A stretch of DNA of 64,000 nucleotides, taken from Rosa chinensis (taxonomy: Eukaryota; Streptophyta; Magnoliopsida; Rosales; Rosaceae). The notes under the pieces are model-generated. The model was not told the DNA's origin, did no database searches, and worked only from the letters and a program-made list of their open reading frames with translations. Position numbers and translations under genes: made by a program. Below, piece after piece: positions 22,935 to 33,306 of the stretch; the first letter of the stretch is position 1; each line of letters starts with the position of its first letter. The stretch spans positions 12,276,501-12,340,500 of the forward strand of contig NC_037091.1 of assembly GCF_002994745.2 (NCBI RefSeq), read 5' to 3'.

Positions 22935-24898
22935 AAAAATAGTTATATATTGTTAAAATATGAGTTCAGTCGACCTACCAATTGCATTCCAAAAGTACGT
23001 TTCACCATTCGAGTGAACATCTCTTCAACCGTTCCGATACGAAAGGGTGAGTTGTGAGAGAAGCATACTCAGATCGACAGAAGGCCGCAGTCTCGGCTTC
23101 TAGGGTTTCCTAGGGCCCATATCTTATCTTTGTTTTTCCTCTTCAGATTTATGAAGAACTTCGGATCATACCACTATGTTTATTCTTATCAATTATAATG
23201 CTAATTAGCACATAATTAATCTACCAGATCTTAGAATCATATCATATGTGGGGATGTAAAATTTTTAGAATGGGTTCCTAATTAAGAAATGAAAAATAAT
23301 GAGTTCTTAATTGAGAAATCTTCCGGAAGAGAACAAACCTGACCTATTCAAAAAAAAACCTGACCTAATCAGTCAACTCAGCCGAATCCATAGCAAGCGA
23401 GAATCACTCTCACACATTGTCTTGAGAGTATGTAATGGATCTACTAAAGTATGACTTGCGGACACTACACACCACTATGCGCACTAGTCGAGATATCCGC
23501 TCAAAGTCACCTATAAAATATTAGGTAAGGTGAATGCCCGAGATAGACAATCAATCCTAACTACACTCACTACTACTTAAACACTCATTAACTTATATAT
23601 CAAAGTATTTTTTACAGGTACCCCCTTCTTTTAATTTAACTTGTCAACACCTATCCAAATTCGGAGCGTGTACGTGAAGATAACTTCTTGAACCAGATGT
23701 CTTCATTCTCACTCGAGTCAGAAAAATAAGTGAAAATTTTCTACCCAATTTTTCCACCTCAACAACAGAAAAACCTAACCACCATGTGTTCAGAAAATAT
23801 GTGTGCTTCATCATTACTCATTCTGAAAGCCAGTAGAACAAACAATTTGTGTGGATATGCACGTATTAATTATTTGTGGAGGGAATATATAATTGTCTTG
23901 GGTGGGTTCACCTGGTTAATTATTTAGCTTGGAACCACATGCTAGTCCTCTAGTTGGAGAATTTTCATTAAAACCTAATTGTTGACTGAGAGTTTCCCAA
24001 CAGCTAGCGGCCTGGTTCAAGCTTTCAAGTTCATGTGATCACATGTTTTCATATCAGATTCTCTCCCACTCAGGGGAACAATTTGACTCCAAAATTAAAT
24101 ATAACATCTATCTGATTCCATTTCAGTTATTACAGTTATGGAGTTAGTTGCAATTGTTTATAATGTTATTGAAGAATAATAATGAAAAATAAGCTAGCTA
24201 GGGGAATGGAGCATGCATTATGATCCGTTTCTGGCTTATACATGAATCAGACGGAATTAAAATTTATAACTACTCTGATTTGGATCAAATTGATGTAATT
24301 TTTGATTAGTTTAATTGTTCATAGATCACGTTAGTAAACAAACATCGAGGCCTTGGATTTGGTTTGAGTGGGAAGTAAGTATTGAAGTTAATTGTTATGT
24401 TTGAAGCTGGACTTCAATGTTTTGTTTCAAAATGAGCTCGGTTTGGCTAATTGTATGATGAATTCATGTAACGTGCAAGCAGGAGTTGCTATTTATAGGC
24501 ATGGTTCCTTTTTGTTTTCTTTGTTTTGAATAATCTCACTCTTCAGCTTCCTAACTGTTTATCGTTCATTCTCCTTCAAACCATTTAGATCTAAATAAGG
24601 TGTTTAGTTTGCCCCGGGTAATATAGGCTCTCTAACTATAGGTTTATGGTTTATAATGTTTTTTTTGCATTTATATCTTGCATAGGTGGTCTTTCAAGGT
24701 TGATATAACTTTTCAACTATTAGATTATAGAACTATACTACCGATTATATGCATAGAAGAGAGAGTTGTTTGAACACAGGTCCGAACTACTTCGAGCCTG
24801 AGATTTTTTCCGATTCAAAAGATCATATCAAGTTCATTGACGGGGTTGTCTAGTATCATTCTGGATATCAGACATTTAAATTAAAATTTTAATTACAC

Positions 24899-24935
<37 letters not shown>

Positions 24936-25890
24936 CTTGGTATTATGGTCATGGTACACAAAGATTAACGTCAAATTTCTTGTTTAAAAATTGTTGTTTA
25001 AGATTTCCGATGGTGTTCTTTGTGATCATGTTTTTACATCGATCAATCGTGGTTAAACGATTGTAATCTTTTATTTGTAAGAGTTATCAGCATTATTTAG
25101 ATCTAAATAAGCTGAGGTCATCAGGTAGTGCCAAAACAAAGATTTTGGCGGTGCAAATATTCTTTTTTGTTGTTTTAGTAGCATGTTATACAAGGATCAC
25201 AATCAAGAGTTCTCAATTCTACCTTGAATTAAAGTCCTAATTTAGCAACTGTTAAATTGAGCCCTAATTAAATTCCTAATTCATATGGCGGCTAACTTGA
25301 TTAGAAGAACAAACATCGCACACCCTATTATTTGAAGTGGACTTTCATTCATTCATTGAGTTCAAACTTTCCAACAACCTCATTAACCGAATCTAATTAT
25401 GGGAAGCCGAGTGATATTAATGTGGGAATAATTAATTTAACTAGATATTGAGCAAACCCAAGCTAATGATTTCATAATATCTCCATCACTTCCATAACAA
25501 AAATAAAAAATATCTTGATCACTTTTTAATTGGTGCTTTTCCTATGATAAGTAACATGACACAATGATTTACTCTTTAGGGTTATGTCAGAATCAAACCA
25601 CTACCTATGAAATCTTAAGGTTCCCTAAATATATTCCTTCTTTAATTAATCCCATAACTAAAATTTGTTCTTAATTCTTAGAGTCTTCTTTGATATGAGA
25701 AATTCATTCCCAAATAAACCCACCAAAAGAATGAAATAACTAAAAGAAAAACGTTAAAAGAAGTTCAAAGGAATCATAACCCACATCAAATGGGGAAAAT
25801 GATCGATAATTGTCCTGGTATGGGATTTATTTTCTTATTAAAAGTGCAAAAGAAACAAGAAAGGCTACCAGCACGCGCGCGCGCCCACAC
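22935..25890. other. Intergenic, no gene recognised
   Basis: AT-rich spacer with no supported coding region. It holds an AT dinucleotide microsatellite at about 24907-24932. Short open frames here show no domain and no codon-like composition. Confidence 0.5.
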
Positions 25891-25903
25891 ACACACACAC
25901 ACA
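25872..25903 (+). repeat. (CG)n-(CA)n microsatellite
   Basis: A short GC alternating run followed by a CA repeat, immediately left of a hairpin MITE. Confidence 0.85.
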
Positions 25904-25907
25904 AAGT

Positions 25908-26312
25908 CTGTCTTAGGAACGGACGTCCATTCCTTAGCTAAGGAACTGATTTCCATAATTTTGACTACTTTTCGATTACATATTCACATCTTAACCGTTC
26001 AGTTTTTAGGTCCTAATATATGGATCACTTCTGCAAAATTTCAGCCAAATTGATGATCGTTAAGGCATCCAAAACTGCAATTTACTATTATAAACACGAA
26101 CGGTTCAGGTTAGACAGATTTAGTTCGTTCATTGATTTAATCGAGTTCGATACCTTAACGATCATCAAATTGGCTGAAAATTTGTAGAAGTGATCTATAC
26201 ATTAGGACCTAAAAACTGAACGGTTAAGATGTGAATATGTGATCGAAAAATGATCAAAATATGGAAATTCATTCCTTGACTAAGAAACGAACCTCCATTC
26301 CTGAGCAAAATC
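25908..26312. mobile_element. Hairpin MITE, family copy A
   Basis: About 405 bp that fold back on themselves. The left arm contains AACCGTTCAGTTTTTAGGTC and its inverted partner GACCTAAAAACTGAACGGTT lies in the right arm. The arms also share the inverted motif GATCGTTAAGG. The ends have CTTAGGAACGGACGTCC against CCATTCCTGAGCAAAATCC. The left edge adjoins a (CA)n repeat and the right edge a (TA)n repeat. The same core occurs at 51.9 and 60.5 kb. Confidence 0.75.
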
Positions 26313-26313
26313 C

Positions 26314-26341
<28 letters not shown>
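26313..26341 (+). repeat. (TA)n microsatellite flanking hairpin MITE A
   Basis: An uninterrupted TA run directly at the right end of the MITE. Confidence 0.85.
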
Positions 26342-26344
<3 letters not shown>

Positions 26345-26345
<1 letters not shown>

Positions 26346-27281
26346 AGACTGATCATGCATTATAGTCTTGATTGGGTCACATGCAGGGTCCTTTGTAGGT
26401 CTTTTGTGGAATCTTTCTAGAAACATTTTCTTTACATATTTATGAAGTTATAATTATGCATAATTCTCTGATCAACTTAAGCGAGAGTTCTTTAAGCTTT
26501 TGTGAACTCGATATTGTTTCTTAATTCATGGAAGTCGTTTAAAATACTTCATCAACTTTTTGTCAACCTTTATAACAAGCGGACTTTCCACTGGACATGG
26601 ATTGCATGTTATTTATTTATATTTATATAATTACGACGAATTTAAAGAATGAATTTAGCCATTTACTCAATGTGATATTTTAACCTCACATGGTTCTTAT
26701 GAGGGTCATAGATATTTTAGGTCTCACTTTATAGAAGTGTTTTTTTTCTCTTCCAATGTTAGCCTTATAAACCCTAATCGGTTGTAGGTTTGAATCTTAC
26801 TTGAGGAGATTTAGTTCCATATATATTCTTTATTTCAAAACCCATAATTCACCAATTCATTTCATTATATGTCTATACGTACGCGTCTTCAATTATAAGA
26901 GTATCTGTTGGTACTAGAATTATCAGTTACTAACCTAATAAAGCTAAGTGCCGTTAGATGGAATGAAACACAACATAATTTATGCGCAAAGTTTTATATT
27001 ATTGTTGTTAATTAGTATCTCTGTAATGTGAGCATTATATGGCGTTTATCGAGTCAAATGAGAGATCGCATAGTCAAATTGATGAAAGATTTGGGAGGAT
27101 ATGTGATACAAGAAAACAAATTTGTATTTTTGTATGTGTTTGCGCAAATGGTGGCTATATAGAGGTTTACTGGGTAGAGCTTTTTCATTGTCTGATTCTC
27201 CTTATCTTCATCTCATGCATGTTTCCATGTGACCCTCGCTCATTTCAATATGAAGAATAATTGCAGCCCCCCACATTCACA

Positions 27282-27319
<38 letters not shown>

Positions 27320-27569
27320 TCTCACATTTGGAAATCTCAAATACAATGAGCTAGTATAGATACTAATATAAATCAGGTAAAGGAGCCTTATTGAAGATTT
27401 CTCAAATATGCAAACTAATTAGCAGGATAGTCAATGCAATCTTATGGGACCCCATGTATGATTAGTACTTGAGCTTGGCGCACATTTCTTTCCCTTTTCT
27501 TGTACAGTTTAACCCTTCATAATTTTGGTACAAAACCTAACTAATGATTGCAATTATGAATAGAGAACT
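26345..27569. other. Intergenic, no gene recognised
   Basis: AT-rich spacer with a (CT)n run at about 27292-27316. An open frame at 27039-27260 has no recognisable domain and I do not call it a gene. Confidence 0.5.
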
Positions 27570-28708
27570 TTAATTAATGGGAAAATCGTTTGTACAGGAC
27601 CTGACGTTTGACACATTCTAAACTTTCGTACCTCACATTGAGAAAATATCAGAACGGTACCTGAGGTTCTAACTCCGACCGAAGATTGGTACCTGGAGTC
27701 GTTATCTCTGTTACAAAAACTGAAGGGCTGACATATTTTGATTATCCAATGACCATTTTACCCTTTAGTTTTTGTTTTCTTTATTTTTTTTTTATAAAAC
27801 AAAAAAAGCAAAAAAAAAAAATTTCTATTAGTTTAAACTATTTTTAGTTTTGAAAAATTATTTAAATTTTTGGTTCGTCAAAATTTATCTTTCGAGCAGT
27901 AGGATTAAACTAGACGTTATTACGAGTTTGTAGGAGTTTTTGAAGGATTTGTCAGACACTCGAGCTATTTTTAATGATTTTTGGAAGTTGTTAATATCCA
28001 AAAATATAATTAAAATTTGAATTTTCAAGTCAGCTACATCTGGACCGTTGATTTCAAATGGCACAAGATCTTGACCTTTGAAGGAACCTATAGATCGAGA
28101 CCCAGACTAGGTTAGTGCTGACCTGAATATTCGCGACGGTGACCTAGCTGTTTCTCCTTTTTCCGGCCACTTCCAGATGTTGGACCGCCTAGTTTTTTTC
28201 TTCTCGGTGTCACCGTCATCCCTATGCTTTTGGTTTTGTCAAATGACGTCCGATGACAGAGAATCGAAGGAGAGAAGGTGGCGGCTTCTTTGCGGGTTTT
28301 TTTTTCAGCTCCGGCCACATCGTCGTGGTCTCGCACCTATATAAGAAGGATCCTCTCTCGATGTGGCTGACCTGTTCATGGTATTTGTTCATTCAGATGA
28401 TGAGCTAAAAGAGAGAATCGATGATGAGAAGAAGTTTCTGAATTTTCTGGCAAGTTTGCTCTGTTTTCCGGCGAAGTTTGGTTTCTACTCAGGTATCAAA
28501 CTTGTTCCCCTTGTCGAGCTCTACCTCACTATATACTTGAATTTTAGTTTGGAGGAGATTCGCAGAAATTGAAATTTTGAGTTGTTATGGTCATTGCGGG
28601 TTCGTTGTTTTCCCTTCCTTATACGTTCTGTTGTTGAGGTTCCTCTGATGAATCTACAATCCAATTGAGGGACGAGAGAGAGAATTCTGGATTCCCTAGG
28701 TTTCAGAT

Positions 28709-28742
<34 letters not shown>

Positions 28743-28985
28743 GGGGGAACAGTAGGGAGAGAGAAAAAAAATGTTCTGATAGGAAAAAAAAAAGGGATTA
28801 AGTCATGAAAAGACAAAAATATCCTTAAGCTATCAGCTTCCATAACGGAACTAACGACTCCAGGTACCAATCTTTAGTAGGGGTTAGAACCTCAGGTACC
28901 GTTATGATATTTTCTTAACGTGAGGTACGAAAGTTTAGAATGGTCAAACATCAGGTACTGTACGGACGATTTTCCCTTAATTAAT
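27570..28985. mobile_element. 1.4 kb Mutator-like element with 9-bp TSD and a GC-richer core
   Basis: Element 27579-28976 (1398 bp) lies between two copies of TTAATTAAT (27570-27578 and 28977-28985). Its inverted ends GGGAAAATCGTTTGTACAGG and the matching right arm continue through GGTACCTGAGGTTC and GAAAATATCA on both sides. The core, about 28060-28600, is less AT-rich and holds a 74-codon minus-strand and a 69-codon plus-strand open frame with no recognised domain. It could be a captured fragment (Pack-MULE) or simply filler. A (GA)n plus G homopolymer lies at 28709-28748. There is no transposase, so the element is non-autonomous. Confidence 0.82.
28709..28748 (+). repeat. (GA)n followed by poly-G tract
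   Basis: A simple-sequence run inside the 1.4 kb Mutator-like element. Confidence 0.9.
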
Positions 28986-29217
28986 TGTGAGAGATTAAAA
29001 CTTTCTTTGATGAACAAGGAATAGTTAGGTCAAAGAAACTTTTGGGGGCGTTGGTGTTATTGTGGCGAAACAATGAATGAAATGTAAGTGTTGTACTTTC
29101 TATTATTGATATCTCTTTTTGTAAATAAGTTGAAATTTTTGTAATTTTGTGTGGGCTACCGTATTTCAAACATGATTCTCCTCAATCATATTCGAAGGAA
29201 TTGGATGCTCCATGAGT

Positions 29218-29605
29218 ACTACTCTGTGGTTTGGGTCCAAAATCAATTCAATCTCTGAACTTCTATTTCATCAAAAACAGCCATGTACTTTTAATTTTGA
29301 TCTAATAGGTCCAATCCATTAGTCTTCCGTTAAGTGAGTCCAAGTTATAGTTAGGTTATTTGTTGAAAAACATTTTCTTTGATAGATTTTTTAATAGTAG
29401 GACCCACTCCCAAGATGACTATGCATGTCACATCAACACCACATCATAAAGTGTATGAGCCATGCATGTCAGCAAGTTAACAAATTCATTTAACGGAGGA
29501 CTAATGGATTGGACATATTAGATCAAAATTGAAAGTATAAGGGTGCTTTTGATTAAATTAGAAGTTCATGGATTAAATTGACTTTAGACCTAAACTATAG
29601 GTAGT
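29218..29605. mobile_element. Inverted-repeat (foldback) element
   Basis: About 390 bp. The left arm contains TGATCTAATAGGTCCAATCC and ATTAGTCTTCCGTTAA, and the right arm the inverted forms TAACGGAGGACTAATGGATTGGA and TTAGATCAAAATTGAAAGTA. The ends ACTACTCTGTGGTTTGGGTC and GACCTAAACTATAGGTAGT are imperfect inverted copies. I could not find a convincing target duplication, so the class is uncertain. Confidence 0.7.
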
Positions 29606-29609
29606 AACC

Positions 29610-30780
29610 AGTATTTAGTCCTTTATTTTATTATTGCTAAGAAATTGTTAATTCCAATCAAGTACTAGATGGTTCATAATGGTTTTTTACTCGTTCAAAA
29701 TTTCATTTATGCATGAATGACAGAATGAGAGAACAAAGTAGGATAGTCGAGCTTAGCTTGTTAGTTATAAGGAGATAGAGATGGTGGCGGAGCTTAATCG
29801 TTGAAGAATGATTAAACGAGTTTAGGGTCTGACAGCCCAAATGAATACCTCCTACATATTTGGGATGAGAATTCACGACAGTTCCCAATTTACTATATGA
29901 TGTAACCTAGGGAGCACCTAGATAGCTAGGTTAGCACTTGGCCAAGGGCATGACACGCCCTAAATAGAATCGCTCTCTTTCTATCTCGTTTGTAGCCAGT
30001 GTTACATGCATTGTTGGGAGGGATGAAACACATTCCTAAGCATGCACGCACGAGCAGAATGCGACCCTGTTTATGAGGCCATTTTTGAATGATCGATCCT
30101 CTGCTCATTTCGAAGCTCTAAAGAATGTTAATAACAACCAAAAACCTCATCATCTTAATCTTCTACATCAAAAGAATACACTCCATAAAACCAAGTTCAA
30201 TCCACGTGTACTACCTCTTTTTACTCCCATAAGTGTTTCCAGGTACTATAAACTAATCTTTAACCGCATTTGCTGAAACAAAAACTACGGCTAGCTATCA
30301 AGATATATGGGTGATCTGATCTTTATGAACTCAATCATGCAAACCCTAAAGACTACATGGTCGAGAGTGTAGAGTGTTTGTCTTACATAAAAAATTAATT
30401 AGAAGGTTGTGGAAGAGTTAAAATGATTTAAGATAAAGAGTCTCAGAATTTCACCTCCAGGTGCACAACCTTGCGCCGACCCAAGTTCTTGGTTTAGCCG
30501 GCAGGCAATGGAGCAGCAATAACTCAATACAGAAACGGTAGTGTCTCGATATCACATTCTCAACATGTAAAGCAAGTTCATTCTATAGTTGCTGAAATAA
30601 CGGAGAGGATTCCATGCACCGTCGGGTCACTTGCACCAGCAGTGTGCAAGTCACGTGTGCTAACAGACGTTGGTATACGTTAGCTGGTCGTTGGTTAGTG
30701 AACAATAGTCAAACGCAGACCAAAAAAATCGTAGTGCAGTAAAAGCCAAATTTACCACAAGCCAAATTCTCTCTGGGCGC
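29610..30780. other. Intergenic, no gene recognised
   Basis: Spacer before the gene-fragment region. Small open frames exist near 29.9-30.3 kb on both strands with no domain or supporting splice structure. Confidence 0.4.
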
Positions 30781-30799
30781 TGGGCATCTCGACCGTCTT

Positions 30800-30965
30800 C
30801 CTCACTTCCTCTCAAAACCCAGAACAACTCTGCAGCGTTTCCATTTTTGGCGGGTGCTCTTCACAAATCACAATTGGTTCCACTCAAATTGAATATGAGG
30901 GTTTCGGATTCAATACCGAATCCGGAGTTCTTCTTAGCATTCACCCCACGGAGCTCAAATTCCCT
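30800..30965 (+). pseudogene. VAP27-like (MSP domain) first-exon fragment
   Basis: An open stretch ends in NTESGVLLSIHPTELKFP directly before a GTAAGT donor at 30966. The LLxIxPxELKFP string is the start of the MSP domain in plant VAP27 proteins, which tether ER to plasma membrane and other organelles. In intact genes it is followed by FELKKQ and the rest of the beta-sandwich. No further VAP exons follow here; the next coding-like exon is a Sel1 repeat. I see no in-frame ATG. It is most likely a captured or duplicated exon, although the match is only about 14 residues. Confidence 0.45.
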
Positions 30966-31574
30966 GTAAGTCGTTTGCTTTTGGGTTTATATTTGATTCA
31001 ATCTGATTGTATCTAGGTGATCTAGTGATAGGTGAATAAAATTTGACACACAACTTCCTTCTTTGAATGGGTCTGTTGTTTGGATTAACTGATTGGGTTT
31101 TCTGAAATTATTATTTCTTATTGATTGGGTATATGAAATCCATGTTTGGGTTGCTTGTTTGGAAAAAATGCTAGGGAGGAAAAATGTTTCAGAGTTGACG
31201 AAGAGCTTGATGTTTAGTTGTTAATAGCTACTGCCGTAAGAATTTACAGGGCTTCCCCTATCTATGTACATAACTTTGATCTGATTTATAAGTGCAGTTT
31301 TAGGATTTTCTATCGCCAAAGCCTACAGAATCACTATACAGATGGATTCGTTCATGTTTATGTAGAAGTTCTTATTTAGTTTGGGGCACAGTTTTGCTGC
31401 AATAGGGAAAAGCAACTTCCTTATTTTTTTTTTTTCCTTAATCTGTGTAAGTTATGTTATCAGAACTAGAGTTGGATTTGCTTTCATCAGGATGTTGGTT
31501 TTATTGAATGGGGAGTGCTCAACTTCATACTTCAATTTTATACTTTGTGCTTATCAAATTTATTGTCTGTGCAG

Positions 31575-31708
31575 TTGAACCTCCAAATCCAAAGGAAGCT
31601 ATAAAGTGGTTTTATCTTGCTTCTTTTCAGGGCTATGTCCGAGCTCAATACCAACTTCCAATTTCTCTGTATCAGGGATGTGGGGCAGATCGTAACATGA
31701 AAGAAGCG
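31575..31708 (+). pseudogene. Single exon of a Sel1-repeat (F-box/Sel1-like) protein
   Basis: 134 nt between a TGTGCAG acceptor and a GTATGT donor. It encodes EPPNPKEAIKWFYLASFQGY then VRAQYQLPISLYQGCGADRN, ending MKEA. The spacing of EAIKW, GY.RAQY and G.G...N..EA is that of Sel1-like (TPR-type) repeats, as in plant F-box proteins with Sel1 repeats. The usual next repeat is absent downstream. The upstream VAP-like exon ends in the wrong phase to be read into the Sel1 frame. I take it as a stranded gene fragment. Confidence 0.6.
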
Positions 31709-33303
31709 GTATGTTACTACATCATCCCAATTTTACTCTCGAGTTATCTATGAAATTTTATATTCTTATTTTCTTATATATTTCATTCAAAACTTTGGAT
31801 TTTATAAAGTCACAAAATGAAGGGTTTATAATTTGAAGTAACATAATTTAGGGGAATTTAGTCCAAATTACAGTATAGGGATGAGGGATGGCACTCCAGC
31901 TAACCCTAAAATTTCTGCTGAACATTATGTTTTGTGTTCTGTAGCTGGTTTTAACTTACAGTTTTGACAGAAAATAGTAGGCACTCTCTGCTCCTCTACT
32001 AAAATTATTTGGAATTGAATCAATTGATGCTTCATTAATGCAATTGCTTGTTGTTAATGTTTATTAAAACAATTACTGATTCTCTGGAAAATCCAGTGGA
32101 TGATCTTTTTCGTGGGGGAGAAAATCTTGTAGAATTTCCAAACATAGAAAAGGGTGGTGTTGAGTGCACTGTGTGCTTTGATCCAGTTTGAGCTTAAAGT
32201 TGCAGACTTTGGTTCTGACTTTCTATATTTTCTGACTTTCTAAGTGAGCAAGTGTGCTACTTAGCAGTTTAGGTGATTTGCTATAGAATTTAGTGATGGT
32301 TTGCACTCATCTCTGGAAAACAGACATGCAACCTCTTTTTGCAAAATGTTCAAGGCTTTAGGCATGCATTATGGTTGAAAATGTTTTAAAATCTGTGAAA
32401 AGATACATAATTTTTCAATTCCAAATACAATTTCGAGTTAAATTTTTCTGTGTTACCTCTAAACAGCATTCTTAAACCCTTCATTTTGTGAAATCCATTC
32501 TTATAAGAAGCATGTACCAGAAAACAATTTAACCTTTAGAAAAGTACATGCTTAACCTTCCTTTCGTGTCAGATTCATTGCTTAACCTTCCTTTCCATTC
32601 TTATAAGAAATCCAATGAAGTACATGCTTAACCTTCCTTCAATTTTATACTTGCTTAACCTTCATTAGAAATGTACCAGAAATCCATTCTTAGAAGTACA
32701 TGCTTCTTACATCGAATACAAGGAGCGAACATAGAGAAGTATTTTATGAAATCCAATGAATGACTATTCATTTTAATTGTTACTGGTTTTCTGGTACATG
32801 CTTCCTTTCAGTAATAATAAGTTGTCAAACATATTAAATCCCTATAGGTGCCTTTTGATCATTTAAATCCTCTTTAGGGAGAACTTATACCCTAAAAAAT
32901 ATGGTATTTGACCCTTAGAGTAGTCTGCATATGCTGAGACAACATGTGGAAAGAAAAGAGGTACTTGCTTGTTCTCTCAAACCCATATTCAATTTTGTGA
33001 GAATTTTGGCTATAACATGTTTGCATTTTGTTATGAGGTGTTTGGTTGCTGAGAAGGTTTACGACTTTGAAAAGGAATGGCCTTTCTCTAAAATGAATGT
33101 TTTGCTTTATTGAGAATTTAAGGTGGAGAAAATGGAATGTGGGTTTGTTTGTGTTTTTGTTTTCACTTCTAGTATCCAAGAACTGTACATTTTCTTTTTC
33201 TTTTTGGGTTTTCCTTCTGCGTTTTGGTTTTTCTGGTTTCTAGTAGCTATTAGGGAGTTGTTCATTGCCCATAAATATAATGAGATAATATATATGCATG
33301 CAG
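31709..33303 (+). other. Spacer or intron between the Sel1 exon and the plus-strand Ulp1-like gene
   Basis: Non-coding. At about 32535-32720 the phrase TGCTTAACCTTCCTTTC/A occurs four times among ACATGCTT and ATCCATTCTTA pieces, as a short scrambled tandem repeat. If the VAP and Sel1 exons belong to the same transcript as the Ulp1-like gene, this is one long intron. Confidence 0.45.
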
Positions 33304-33306
33304 GTG

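Noticed and set aside
28112..28572. The 74- and 69-codon open frames inside the 1.4 kb Mutator-like element as genes
   Set aside because: No domain, no splice context and overlapping GC-richer sequence. They are described only as the element's core.
33298..33306. Use of the ATG at 33298 as start of the plus-strand Ulp1-like gene
   Set aside because: It lies within the acceptor context ATGCATGCAG/GTGATG. A splice after 33303 is more likely, making the ATG at 33307 the first in the exon.
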